Shown here: in pieces, positions 7,330 through 16,569 of the stretch
How positions within the stretch are numbered: position 1 is the stretch's first letter
Layout: each line of letters starts with the position of its first letter
Assembly: GCF_033898525.1 (NCBI RefSeq)
Contig: NZ_JAXAFJ010000001.1
Span: 62,001-126,000, forward strand
Source: Flaviflagellibacter rhizophilus
GTDB lineage: Bacteria > Pseudomonadota > Alphaproteobacteria > Rhizobiales > Methylopilaceae
Direction: 5' to 3'
Length of the DNA: 64,000 bases
Notes under the pieces: generated by a model
Told to the model about the DNA's origin: nothing
The model's input: only the letters and a program-made list of their open reading frames with translations
The model's database searches: none
Translations under genes and position numbers: made by a program

Positions 7330-9197
7330 TCGCGTCGGGGCTGGACCGTCGCCAGTTGCTGCTTCTGGGGGGCGCAGCGGCCCTGCTGCCGGTGGGCGCG
7401 GCGCGCGCCCAGCCCGTTGCCGATGAGGGGCAACGCCACGGGCTGTCCTCCTTCGGAGACCTGAAATACCCGGCTGATTTCCGGCACTTCGACTACGTCA
7501 ATCCAGACGCGCCGAAGGGTGGGCGGATGTCCTATACGCCCGGCCAGTGGGCGTACAACCAGAACCCCAACACCTTCAACACGCTCAACACGCTGATCCT
7601 GCGCGGCGACGCGCCCGTCGGGCTTACCATGGTGTTCGCCAGCCTGATGACGTCGGCGGGGGACGAGCCGGATGCCATGTATGGCTATGTGGCGCGCTCG
7701 GTGCGCATCAGCGACGGGGGCCGGACCTACCGGTTCAAATTGCGGCCCGAAGCACGTTTCCATGATGGCGGCGCACTGACCGCGGAAGACGTCGCCTTCT
7801 CCATCAGCACCCTGAAAAAGGACGGTCACCCGCTGATATCGCAGCAGCTCGGAGAGGTTGTCGGGGCCGAGGCGGCAGCACCGGATGAGGTGGTGGTGCG
7901 GTTCAGCGGCAAGCAGGCTCGTGACATCCCGCTTTTGGTCGCCGGGCTGCCGATCATCTCGAAAGCCTGGTACGCGACCCGCGACTTCACCGCGACGACC
8001 ATGGAGCCGCCGCTTGGCTCCTCGGCCTACAAGGTCGGCAATGTCGCACCCGGCCGCTTCATCGAATATGAGCGCGTGAAAGACTGGTGGGGCAACAGCC
8101 TGCCCGTCGCCGTCGGGCACAACAATTTCGACACCGTGCGCGTGGAGATGTTCCGCGACCGGCAGGTGTCGCTCGAAGGATTCAAGGGCGGCGCCTACCT
8201 GTTCCGCGAGGAGTTCACCTCCCGCTTCTGGGCCAACAATTACGATTTCCCGGCCATCAAGGATGGGCGCGTGGTGCGCTTCGAGCTGCCGGATGACCGC
8301 CCCTCCGGCGCTCAGGGCTGGTGGATCAACACGCGGCGTCCGAAGTTCACCGATCATCGGGTTCGGGAGGCGCTGACTTATGCCTTCGACTTCGAGTGGA
8401 CGAACGCCAACCTGATGTACGGCTCCTACCGCCGCACGGCCTCGGTGTTCGAGAACTCGCCGATGAAAGCCGAGGGAACGCCCTCCCCCGCCGAACTGGC
8501 GCTTCTCGAACCTTTCCGCGGAAAAATGGCTGACGAGGTGTTCGGCGCGCCCTTCTCGCCACCGGTGTCAGACGGCTCGGGACAGGACCGGAAGCTGCTG
8601 CGGCGGGCCCGTGAACTGCTGAACGAGGCGGGCTGGACGGTCAGGGACGGGGCGCTGAAGAACGCCGCCGGCGAGACGTTCAGACTGGAGATCCTGGACG
8701 ACGATTCCACGTTCGAACCCCACGTTCTGGCCTATATCAAGAATCTCAGGATCCTTGGCATTGAGGGCACCTTCCGCGTGGTTGACGCCGCGCAGTTCCA
8801 GAGCCGGCAGAACGCCTTCGACTACGACCTCATTCCACGGCGCTACTCCTTGTCCAGCACACCGGGCGACGGATTGCGCGTGTACTTCGGCTCCGCGGCG
8901 GCAAAAGTCGGCGGCTCCTACAATGTCGCGGGCGTCGCCGATCCTGTTATCGATGCGTTGATCGACCACGCCATCGCGGCGAACAACCGCGACGACCTGA
9001 CGATCGCCTGCCGCGCTCTCGACCGCGTGCTGCGGGCCGGGCGCTACTGGGTGCCGCACTGGCACAAGCCATCGCATTGGATTGCCACTTGGGATGTGTT
9101 CGGTCGCCCCGAGCAGAAGCCCAAATACGACTTGCCCTTCGTCTCGACCTGGTGGATCGACACCGCGAAGGCCGAGCGCCTCGGCATCCGGACCTGA
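7326..9197 (+). CDS. Peptide ABC transporter, periplasmic binding protein (YejA-like, second copy)
   Basis: Second YejA-type receptor, 623 residues, starting at GTG 7326 inside the stop of the first copy. The N-terminus MIASGLDRRQLLLLGGAAAL has adjacent arginines before the hydrophobic core, resembling a Tat signal (RRxLL), unlike the Sec signal of its neighbour. The mature protein shares GDLKYPADFRHFDYVNPDAP, MEPPLGSSAYKVG and the terminal FVSTWWID with copy one. Domains: SBP_bac_5 throughout. Probably recognises a different peptide set while using the same YejBEF channel. Whether it truly travels by Tat is inference from the motif only. Confidence 0.9.
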   Translation: MIASGLDRRQLLLLGGAAALLPVGAARAQPVADEGQRHGLSSFGDLKYPADFRHFDYVNPDAPKGGRMSYTPGQWAYNQNPNTFNTLNTLILRGDAPVGLTMVFASLMTSAGDEPDAMYGYVARSVRISDGGRTYRFKLRPEARFHDGGALTAEDVAFSISTLKKDGHPLISQQLGEVVGAEAAAPDEVVVRFSGKQARDIPLLVAGLPIISKAWYATRDFTATTMEPPLGSSAYKVGNVAPGRFIEYERVKDWWGNSLPVAVGHNNFDTVRVEMFRDRQVSLEGFKGGAYLFREEFTSRFWANNYDFPAIKDGRVVRFELPDDRPSGAQGWWINTRRPKFTDHRVREALTYAFDFEWTNANLMYGSYRRTASVFENSPMKAEGTPSPAELALLEPFRGKMADEVFGAPFSPPVSDGSGQDRKLLRRARELLNEAGWTVRDGALKNAAGETFRLEILDDDSTFEPHVLAYIKNLRILGIEGTFRVVDAAQFQSRQNAFDYDLIPRRYSLSSTPGDGLRVYFGSAAAKVGGSYNVAGVADPVIDALIDHAIAANNRDDLTIACRALDRVLRAGRYWVPHWHKPSHWIATWDVFGRPEQKPKYDLPFVSTWWIDTAKAERLGIRT

Positions 9198-9206
9198 GCG
9201 CCCGCC

Positions 9207-10319
9207 ATGTGGTCCTACATCGCACGCCGCATGCTGCTGATGATCCCGACCTTGCTCGGAATCATGTTCGTATCCTTCGTCATCGTGCAGTTCGCGCCCG
9301 GGGGTCCGGTGGAGCGCGTGCTGGCGCAGCTTCAGGGCGGCGACACCTCGGCCACTTCGCGGTTCACGGGGTCGTCCGGTGGCGATCTCGGCCCGAGCGC
9401 TCAACCGGGCTCCTTCTCATCCAGCCCGGTGACCACGAAGTATCGGGGCGCGCAGGGGCTTGATCCCGCGTTCGTGGAGAGCCTCGAAAAGCAGTTCGGC
9501 TTCGACCGTCCGGCTCATGAGCGCTTCCTGAAGATGCTGTGGGACTACACGCGCTTCGACTTCGGCCGCAGCTATTTCCGCGATGCCTCCGTGCTGGACC
9601 TCATCGCCGAGAAAATGCCGGTGTCGATCTCGCTCGGGCTTTGGATGACGCTGCTCAGCTACGCCATCTCCATACCTCTTGGCATTTCGAAGGCGATCCG
9701 CGACGGCTCGCGTTTCGACGTGTGGAGCTCTGCGGTCATCGTGGTCGGCTATGCCATTCCGGGTTTTCTGTTCGCCATCCTGCTCATCGTCCTGTTCGCG
9801 GGTGGGTCGTTCTGGGACATCTTCCCGCTGCGTGGCCTGACTTCCGACAATTGGAGCACGCTCAGCTGGCCGGCACGGATTCTCGATTATTTCTGGCATC
9901 TGGCCCTGCCGCTGGCGGCGCTGGCGGTTGGCGCCTTCGCCACCACGACGCTGCTCACCAAGAACTCGTTCCTGGACGAGATCCGGAAGCAATATGTCCA
10001 GACAGCGCGCATGAAGGGCCTGAGCGAGCGGCAGGTGCTCTACGGGCACGTGTTCCGCAACGCGATGCTCATCCTGATCGCGGGCTTTCCCGGTGCCTTC
10101 ATCTCGGCATTCTTCACCGGCTCGCTTCTCATCGAGACCATCTTCTCGCTCGACGGGCTTGGCCTGTTGTCCTTCGAGAGCATCGTGAATCGCGACTACC
10201 CGGTGGTGTTCGCCACGCTCTACATCTTCGGCCTGATCGGCCTCGTGGTGGGCCTGATCTCGGACCTGACCTATAGCTGGGTGGATCCGCGCATCGACTT
10301 CGAGAGCCGCAGCACCTGA
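9207..10319 (+). CDS. yejB: Peptide ABC transporter permease YejB
   Basis: Inner-membrane permease of the binding-protein-dependent family, 370 residues. It starts MWSYIARRMLLMIPTLLGIM (first transmembrane helix), has the long periplasmic segment after helix 1 with QFAPGGPVERVLAQL that marks YejB, and the EAA-type loop KQYVQTARMKGLSERQVLYG (about 262-281) that contacts the ATPase. Helices are visible near 150, 178, 226, 285 and 330. It begins 9 bases after yejA copy two and shares one base (TGATG) with yejE. Confidence 0.94.
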   Translation: MWSYIARRMLLMIPTLLGIMFVSFVIVQFAPGGPVERVLAQLQGGDTSATSRFTGSSGGDLGPSAQPGSFSSSPVTTKYRGAQGLDPAFVESLEKQFGFDRPAHERFLKMLWDYTRFDFGRSYFRDASVLDLIAEKMPVSISLGLWMTLLSYAISIPLGISKAIRDGSRFDVWSSAVIVVGYAIPGFLFAILLIVLFAGGSFWDIFPLRGLTSDNWSTLSWPARILDYFWHLALPLAALAVGAFATTTLLTKNSFLDEIRKQYVQTARMKGLSERQVLYGHVFRNAMLILIAGFPGAFISAFFTGSLLIETIFSLDGLGLLSFESIVNRDYPVVFATLYIFGLIGLVVGLISDLTYSWVDPRIDFESRST

Positions 10320-11527
10320 TGGCCGGACCCGCAACCCACTCCCTGCCCGAGACCGCGCCGAACCCCTCGGGCCAGCCGCTCGCCCCGCCGCCAGCGGCAT
10401 CGACACCGCAGGCGCAACCCGATCCGGGTCCACCTCGAAAAGGGATGTCGCCCATCAATGCCCGGCGCTGGCGCAATTTCCGGCGGAACCGGCGCGGCTT
10501 CTATTCGCTGTGGCTGTTCCTGGCCTTGTTCTTCATTTCGATGGCATCGGACTTCATCGCCAACAACAAGCCGTTCCTGATCTCCTACGATGGCGGGCTC
10601 TATGTGCCCGTCCTCAAATCCTACCCGGAGACCACGTTCGGCGGCGACTTCGAAACGGAGGCGGATTACCGCGACCCCTTCCTGCAAGACCTCGTCAAGG
10701 AGAAGGGCGGCTGGATGATCTGGCCGCCGATCCGCTACTCGTACAATACCATCAACCTGAAACTGCCCGTGCCCGCCCCCGCGCCGCCAACCTGGATGCT
10801 GACGGCGCAGCAATGCGAGGCCGCCGGAGCCGGGCCGAACTGCGAAGGCATCGAGTGGAACTGGCTCGGCACCGACGACCAGGGCCGCGACGTGGTGGCG
10901 CGCCTGCTCTACGGCTTCCGCATCTCCGTTCTGTTCGGGCTGGTGCTGACCATCCTGTCCTCCATCATCGGCGTGACGGCCGGTGCGGTGCAGGGTTATT
11001 TCGGCGGCTGGACGGACCTGATCTTCCAGCGCGTCATCGAGATCTGGACCAGCGTTCCCTCGCTTTATCTGCTGATCATCCTCGCCGCCGTCATCACACC
11101 CAATTTCTGGGTGCTGCTCGGCATCCTGCTGCTGTTCTCGTGGGTGTCGCTCGTCGGCGTGGTGCGCGCGGAGTTCCTGCGTGCGCGCAACTTCGAATAT
11201 GTGCGGGCGGCCCGTGCGCTGGGCGTTTCCAACTTCACCATCATGCGCCGCCACCTGTTGCCGAACGCCACGGTTGCGACGCTGACCTTCATGCCGTTCC
11301 TGCTCAGCGGCTCGATCACCACCCTTACGTCGCTGGATTATCTCGGCTTCGGCCTACCGCCGGGCTCCCCCTCACTCGGTGAGTTGCTGGCCCAAGGCAA
11401 ATCCAATCTTCAGGCGCCATGGCTCGGCATCACGGGCTTCATGTCCATTGCCCTCATGCTGTCCCTGCTGGTGTTCGCCGGCGAGGCGGTGCGAGACGCC
11501 TTCGATCCCCGCAAGACATTCCGGTAG
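10319..11527 (+). CDS. yejE: Peptide ABC transporter permease YejE
   Basis: Second permease of the Yej importer, 402 residues. The N-terminal 42 residues are Pro/Ala-rich and probably cytoplasmic; the first helix covers about 60-77 (YSLWLFLALFFISMASDFI). A large periplasmic insert with FGGDFETEADYRDPFLQDLV is typical of YejE, as is NWLGTDDQGRDVVARLLYGF (about 180-199). The EAA loop ARNFEYVRAARALGVSNF lies near 291-308. Two bases separate its stop from the CDF gene, so transcription clearly continues. Confidence 0.94.
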   Translation: MAGPATHSLPETAPNPSGQPLAPPPAASTPQAQPDPGPPRKGMSPINARRWRNFRRNRRGFYSLWLFLALFFISMASDFIANNKPFLISYDGGLYVPVLKSYPETTFGGDFETEADYRDPFLQDLVKEKGGWMIWPPIRYSYNTINLKLPVPAPAPPTWMLTAQQCEAAGAGPNCEGIEWNWLGTDDQGRDVVARLLYGFRISVLFGLVLTILSSIIGVTAGAVQGYFGGWTDLIFQRVIEIWTSVPSLYLLIILAAVITPNFWVLLGILLLFSWVSLVGVVRAEFLRARNFEYVRAARALGVSNFTIMRRHLLPNATVATLTFMPFLLSGSITTLTSLDYLGFGLPPGSPSLGELLAQGKSNLQAPWLGITGFMSIALMLSLLVFAGEAVRDAFDPRKTFR

Positions 11528-11529
11528 CC

Positions 11530-12576
11530 ATGGCACACGATCATCACGCGCACGACCACTCTGGGCATGGCCACGGCGGTCATGGGCATGACCACACCCA
11601 CGGAGCCAGCGAGCGCAGCATCGGCATCGCGGCGGCGCTGACGGGCGTCTTCATGATCGCCGAACTTGCGGGCGGGCTGGTTTCGGGATCGCTGGCGCTT
11701 ATCGCCGATGCCGGCCACATGTTCATCGACTTCGCCTCACTGGCGTTCGCGTTCATCGCCTTCAGGATGACAAGGCGGCCGGCCGACGCACTGAGGACCT
11801 ACGGCTATGATCGCCTGCAGGTGCTCGTGGCGTTCGCCAACGGGCTGATCCTCTTCCCCGTCGCCGGCTGGATCATCTGGGAAGCGGTGGAGCGTCTGCA
11901 GAGTCCCGCTCCGGTTCTCGGCGGACTGATGCTATGGGTGGCGGTGGGCGGCCTCCTCGTCAACATCGCCGCGTTCTTCGTGCTGCACGGTGCCGACAAG
12001 GACAATGTGAACATCCGGGGCGCATTGCTCCATGTGCTGGGCGACATGCTCGGCTCGGTGGGTGCGATCGCCGCCGCGCTTATCATCATGCTGACGGGCT
12101 GGACGCCCATCGACCCCATCCTCTCGGTCGTGGTCTCGGTCATCATCCTCGGCGGTGCATGGCGGCTGGTCAGGGATTCCGGTTCGATCCTGCTGGAGGC
12201 GGCGCCTGCAAGCCTGAACACGGGCGAAATCGGACAGGCCATCGTCGGCGATGTGCCCCAGGTGACGGAGGTGCACCACGTTCATCTGTGGTCCATCACC
12301 GAGAAGCGGCGCATGGCGACGCTGCACGCCTGCCTCGTGCCCGGCAGCGATCCTGTCACCAGCACCCGTGCCATCAAGCAGGTGCTGACCGAGCGCTTCG
12401 GCATCGGGCACGCCACCGTCGAGATCGGCTATGGCGCATGCGAGGCGCAGCATGTCTGTGCATCCCCCGCGGCGTCCGAGCAGGTGCAAGGGCGCGAGAA
12501 CAGCCATGAAGCGGGCGGGTGCGGGCACAGCCACGATCACGGGCATGGTCACGCGCACCGATGGCTGCCCGCATGA
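11530..12576 (+). CDS. Cation diffusion facilitator (zinc/cobalt/cadmium efflux type)
   Basis: Inner-membrane proton-coupled exporter of divalent metals, 348 residues, CzcD/ZitB subfamily. It has a His-rich cytoplasmic N-terminus (MAHDHHAHDHSGHGHGGHG), six predicted helices, and the two metal-site motifs ADAGHMFIDFASL (helix 2) and HVLGDMLGSVGA (helix 5), each giving HxxxD. The C-terminal cytoplasmic domain has VHHVHLWSI and a second His/Cys-rich tail (GGCGHSHDHGHGHAHRW). It lies inside the yej operon: two bases after yejE and overlapping yejF by ATGA. That placement suggests metal export or sensing coupled to uptake of metal-binding peptides, but this is inference. Confidence 0.93.
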   Translation: MAHDHHAHDHSGHGHGGHGHDHTHGASERSIGIAAALTGVFMIAELAGGLVSGSLALIADAGHMFIDFASLAFAFIAFRMTRRPADALRTYGYDRLQVLVAFANGLILFPVAGWIIWEAVERLQSPAPVLGGLMLWVAVGGLLVNIAAFFVLHGADKDNVNIRGALLHVLGDMLGSVGAIAAALIIMLTGWTPIDPILSVVVSVIILGGAWRLVRDSGSILLEAAPASLNTGEIGQAIVGDVPQVTEVHHVHLWSITEKRRMATLHACLVPGSDPVTSTRAIKQVLTERFGIGHATVEIGYGACEAQHVCASPAASEQVQGRENSHEAGGCGHSHDHGHGHAHRWLPA

Positions 12577-14201
12577 AAGCCGACGTGCCGCTGCTCTCCG
12601 TCCGCGATCTCTCGGTTTCCTTTGTGCAGGACGGCCGCGAGACCCTTGCGGTCGACCGGATTTCCTTCGACATCGCCAAGGGCGAGACACTGGCGCTGGT
12701 GGGGGAATCCGGCTCTGGCAAGTCGGTCACGGCACTGTCGATCCTCAAGCTGCTGCCCTACCCGGCAGCGCGCCACCCGTCAGGAGAGATTCGTTTTCGG
12801 GGCGAAAACCTGCTGGACCGCGATGAGAGCGATCTGAGGCGGGTGCGTGGCGCGGACATCACCATGGTGTTCCAGGAGCCGATGACGTCCCTTAACCCGC
12901 TGCACACCGTGGAGCGGCAGGTCGGCGAGATCCTCGACGTGCACCGCGGCTGGCCGAAGGCGAAGATCCGGGCGCGCGTGCTGGAACTGCTGCTGCAGGT
13001 CGGCATCCAGAACGCCGAACAGCGCCTGGGCGCCTTTCCGCACGAGCTGTCCGGCGGTCAGCGCCAGCGCGTGATGATCGCGATGGCGCTGGCAAACGAA
13101 CCCGATCTACTCATTGCCGACGAGCCGACGACGGCGCTCGACGTGACCGTACAGGCCCAGATCCTCCATTTGCTGGAAGACCTGCAGAAGCAGCTCGGCA
13201 TGGCCGTGCTGTTCATCACCCACGATCTCGGCATCGTGCGGAAGATCGCCGACCGGGTCTGCGTTATGACCGCCGGCAAGATCGTCGAGCATGGGCCCGT
13301 GGAGAGGGTCTTCACCGCGCCTGAACACGCCTATACCCGCCATCTGCTGGCGGCCGAACCCAAGGGCGAGCCGCCGGCGGCCGACATGTCGAAGCCCGTT
13401 GTTGTCTCCACCGAGAATGTCCGGGTCTGGTTTCCGATCAAGAAGGGGTTCTTCGGGCGCACGGTCGGCCATATCAAAGCCGTGGACGAGGTCAGCATCA
13501 CCGTGCGTGAAGGGCAGACGCTGGGCGTGGTCGGCGAGTCCGGCTCCGGCAAGACGACGCTCGGCCTCGCCATATTGCGGCTGATACCGTCGAACGGACC
13601 GGTCGTGTTCATGGGCCAGAACATCGAGGCGCTGAGCCGGGCCGAGATGCGGCCGCTGCGCAAGGACATGCAGGTTGTTTTTCAGGACCCCTATGGATCC
13701 CTCTCGCCGCGCATGTCGGTGGCGCAGGTGATCGAGGAAGGGCTGCTGGTCCAGAAGGGGCGCTGGAGCGCCGAAGAGCGGCGTGAGATCGTCGCCCGGG
13801 CGATGACCGAGGTGGGTCTCGATCCCGCGGCGATGCACCGCTACCCGCACGAGTTCTCAGGCGGACAGCGGCAGCGCATCGCCATTGCGCGTGCCATGGC
13901 GCTTCAGCCGAAATTCGTCGTTCTCGATGAGCCGACCTCCGCGCTGGATATGTCGGTCCAGGCCCAGATCGTGGACCTGCTGCGGGGGCTCCAGCAGCGG
14001 CACAACCTCGCCTTCCTGTTCATCTCGCACGACCTGAAGGTTGTCCGCGCGCTCGCAAGCGAGGTCGTGGTGATGAAGGACGGCAAGGTGGTGGAGGCCG
14101 GCAGCGCAAGGAGAATCTTCGAGGCGCCCGAAACGGACTACACGCGCGCCCTCATCTCCGCAGCTCTGAACCTGTCCGTCGAAGGTGCTGCCCGGCAATA
14201 G
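12573..14201 (+). CDS. yejF: Peptide ABC transporter ATP-binding protein YejF (tandem ATPase)
   Basis: Energises the Yej importer. The 542 residues hold two complete ABC ATPase domains: the first with Walker A GESGSGKS (44-51), signature LSGGQRQR and Walker B LLIADEPTTALD; the second with GESGSGKTT, FSGGQRQR and FVVLDEPTSALD. An oligopeptide-transporter C-terminal segment follows the first domain (YTRHLLAAEPKGEPP). Start chosen at ATG 12573, which overlaps the CDF stop as ATGA; ATG 12561 in the same frame is possible. Last gene of the operon, ending six bases from the convergent NlpC/P60 gene with no terminator between them. Confidence 0.94.
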   Translation: MKADVPLLSVRDLSVSFVQDGRETLAVDRISFDIAKGETLALVGESGSGKSVTALSILKLLPYPAARHPSGEIRFRGENLLDRDESDLRRVRGADITMVFQEPMTSLNPLHTVERQVGEILDVHRGWPKAKIRARVLELLLQVGIQNAEQRLGAFPHELSGGQRQRVMIAMALANEPDLLIADEPTTALDVTVQAQILHLLEDLQKQLGMAVLFITHDLGIVRKIADRVCVMTAGKIVEHGPVERVFTAPEHAYTRHLLAAEPKGEPPAADMSKPVVVSTENVRVWFPIKKGFFGRTVGHIKAVDEVSITVREGQTLGVVGESGSGKTTLGLAILRLIPSNGPVVFMGQNIEALSRAEMRPLRKDMQVVFQDPYGSLSPRMSVAQVIEEGLLVQKGRWSAEERREIVARAMTEVGLDPAAMHRYPHEFSGGQRQRIAIARAMALQPKFVVLDEPTSALDMSVQAQIVDLLRGLQQRHNLAFLFISHDLKVVRALASEVVVMKDGKVVEAGSARRIFEAPETDYTRALISAALNLSVEGAARQ

Positions 14202-14207
14202 GCCGGT

Positions 14208-15065
14208 TCAGAGCAGGATCGGCGGTAGCCTCCGCACCGTGCGGACCCCGTCGCCGCCGGCGGCAATGCGCTCTATCGCTGCCGCCGCATCCTCAACCGC
14301 GACCTCCATGTGGAAGCCGTTGGCATGGATCAGGCTGCCGTCTCCGCGCGCGATGGCGACATGCCCCTTCCAGAACACCAGATCTCCGCGCTGCAGCGCC
14401 GCCGCTCCGGTGAAGGGCACGGCGTCGCCGAGCGCTGCCTCCTGCATGTCGCTGTCCCTCGGTGCATCCATGCCAGCGGCGTCCAGCGCCACCTGCACAA
14501 GCCCTGAGCAATCCAGTCCGATGCTGGTCTTGCCGCCCCAGAGATATGGGGTGCCAAGGAACCGCTCGGCCACCGCCACGAAATCCTGCTCGGCCGTGTC
14601 GATGGCCGACAGATGCCGGGCGACCGCGTATCCGCCGCCGGCTAGAACCGCGAACATGCCGTCCTCGCCTTCCACGGCGAGGCGGCTGCCCATGCTCAAC
14701 ACATCCAGCGGAGGCAGCTTGATGCTGGGGCCGGGGAACACGAAGCTGCGCAGGGCAGAGAGACGATGCGTCGGCTCCAAGGCAGGCCCGAGCGCCCATT
14801 CGGGTATCCAGCCAACATAGAGGTCCGTTTCCAGCTGGACCCATGCCCAGCCTTCCGCAAGATCGTAGACGGCCACCGGTTCACCGAAGAGAGCTTCGGT
14901 CAGGAGCGGCGCATCCTCGCGCGGCTCCCGCCGCAACGGAGCCGAGCCGACAGACACGCTCATGCCGAGAGCAGGAACGTAGCGCTCGGCTTCCACCGTG
15001 CCGCGCAGGTGCTCTGCGGCGAGATCGGGACGCGCAGGCGTGAGGCGGGGATCCATGCTGGTCAT
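14208..15065 (-). CDS. NlpC/P60-family cysteine peptidase with SH3 domain
   Basis: Likely gamma-D-glutamyl-diamino acid endopeptidase that trims murein peptides. The 285 residues have no signal peptide, so it probably acts in the cytoplasm on recycled muropeptides. An SH3b-like domain (about 32-95, GMSVSVGSAPLRREP and WAWVQLETDLYVGWIPEW) is followed by NlpC/P60 (about 158-270). The catalytic triad is visible as C186 in GLDCSGLVQ, H235 in WKGHVAI and H247 in LIHANG. ATG 15065 overlaps the stop of the upstream aminopeptidase (ATGA), so the two are translationally coupled, consistent with joint peptide turnover. Confidence 0.92.
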   Translation of the reverse strand: MTSMDPRLTPARPDLAAEHLRGTVEAERYVPALGMSVSVGSAPLRREPREDAPLLTEALFGEPVAVYDLAEGWAWVQLETDLYVGWIPEWALGPALEPTHRLSALRSFVFPGPSIKLPPLDVLSMGSRLAVEGEDGMFAVLAGGGYAVARHLSAIDTAEQDFVAVAERFLGTPYLWGGKTSIGLDCSGLVQVALDAAGMDAPRDSDMQEAALGDAVPFTGAAALQRGDLVFWKGHVAIARGDGSLIHANGFHMEVAVEDAAAAIERIAAGGDGVRTVRRLPPILL

Positions 15066-16435
15066 GGCCGGGGGTAACGCTCCTTCAGCAAGGCGTAGAT
15101 GGCGCGAATGGCATGGGCCTCCCCGCCTTCAGGGCGGCCGGGGCGGGCCTGCGGCGTCCAGGCGAAAATGTCGAGATGAGCGTAGGACTTCGCCCTCTCC
15201 ACGAAACGCCGGAGGAAGAGCGCCGCCGTGATCGCACCGGCATGCCCACCCGCCGGTGCGTTGTTGAGATCGGCGATCTTCGAGTCCAGCATGCGCTCAT
15301 ATCCGTTCCAGAACGGCAGGCGCCAGACAGGATCATGCTCGCGTGCGCCCAGCCGCACGAGGTCCTCCGCAAGGGCGTCGTCGTCGGTGAAGACGGGGGG
15401 AAGAGCCGGCCCGAGCGCGACGCGCGCTGCGCCGGTGAGAGTCGCGAGGTCGATCAGAAGCTCGGGCGCTTCCTCGTCGGCCAGCGCAAGTGCATCCGCG
15501 AGAACGAGGCGGCCTTCCGCGTCGGTGTTGCCGATCTCGACCGTGGGCCCCTTGCGGCTGCGATAGACGTCCCCTGGCCGGAAGCTTTCCCCCGAAACGG
15601 CGTTCTCCACCGCGGGGATCAGGACGCGCAGCCGTACCGGCAGGCCAGCGTGCATAATCATATGCGCCAGCCCAAGCGCGTTCGCCGCACCGCCCATATC
15701 CTTCTTCATGATCAGCATGGCGGAGCTCGGCTTTATGTCGAGGCCGCCGGTGTCGAAGCAGACGCCTTTCCCAACCACGGTCACCCTCGGGTGAGATTGA
15801 TCGCCCCATGCGAGATCGAGCAGGCGTGGGCGGCGTGGGCTGGAGCAGCCGACGGCATGGATCAGCGGAAACCCGCTCTCCAGTTCCGCTCCGGATACGG
15901 AGGAGAACCGTGCACCGTGGCGTTCGGCCAGGTTGCGCGCCGCGCCCTCCAGTTCGTCTGGTCCCATCTCGTTGGAGGGCGTGTTCACCAGATCACGGGC
16001 GAGCCCCACGCCCTCGGTCAGACCGCTGATTTCGGTGCCGTCGACACCACGCGGCAACACAAGGCGGACATCGGCTGGTTCGCTCTTGCGGTACCTGTCG
16101 AACCTGTAGCGGCCCAGCAGGAAGCCGAGAACCGCCAAAGCCGGTTCGTCTATCGTGCCCTCGATACGGTAGACGCCTGCCGGAAGGTCGCGCGCCAGAT
16201 TGGCTGTAATGAAGGGGTCGGACTTCCGCCGGTCCTGCTCGACGCCAAAAACCACCCCGGCGAGCACACCACCCTCTCCCGGCACCGGGAGCACCTTGCC
16301 CGGCGCGGCATCGAAGCCGGTGGCGGCGATCCAGCGACGCGCCGGCTCCGGGAGCCATTCCGGCTCGGTGCCGCGCGCATGGAGCCAGACGGGAACAGAG
16401 AAAGGCGTGTCGGCAGGCAGAAGAGCCGCGTGCAT
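15062..16435 (-). CDS. Leucyl aminopeptidase family protein (peptidase M17)
   Basis: Cytosolic dimetal aminopeptidase, 457 residues from ATG 16435. The M17 signature NTDAEGRL is at 303-310. Predicted metal ligands are K223 and D228 in GKGVCFDTGGLDIKP, D246 in KKDMGGA, and D305/E307. The N-terminal macro-like regulatory domain (1-150) is shorter than in E. coli PepA (about 500 residues). GAGG six bases before 16435 favours this start; ATG 16441 and a start at 16480 are alternatives. Coupled to the NlpC/P60 gene downstream, it may finish degradation of released murein peptides. Confidence 0.92.
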   Translation of the reverse strand: MHAALLPADTPFSVPVWLHARGTEPEWLPEPARRWIAATGFDAAPGKVLPVPGEGGVLAGVVFGVEQDRRKSDPFITANLARDLPAGVYRIEGTIDEPALAVLGFLLGRYRFDRYRKSEPADVRLVLPRGVDGTEISGLTEGVGLARDLVNTPSNEMGPDELEGAARNLAERHGARFSSVSGAELESGFPLIHAVGCSSPRRPRLLDLAWGDQSHPRVTVVGKGVCFDTGGLDIKPSSAMLIMKKDMGGAANALGLAHMIMHAGLPVRLRVLIPAVENAVSGESFRPGDVYRSRKGPTVEIGNTDAEGRLVLADALALADEEAPELLIDLATLTGAARVALGPALPPVFTDDDALAEDLVRLGAREHDPVWRLPFWNGYERMLDSKIADLNNAPAGGHAGAITAALFLRRFVERAKSYAHLDIFAWTPQARPGRPEGGEAHAIRAIYALLKERYPRP

Positions 16436-16569
16436 GGTCATCCTCGAATTGATCACGCTTTGTAGCCCCTCAGTGCACATCTCGCACGTCCTGAGACGAG
16501 TGTTTACGCGGGGTTAAGGTTAACGGCGCACCTTTCAACCGGGATCATAGCTTTGGGTTGAAGAGACGC

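Noticed and set aside
14202..14207. A terminator between the convergent yejF and NlpC/P60 genes
   Set aside because: Only six bases separate the stops and no hairpin with a T run is visible on either strand.
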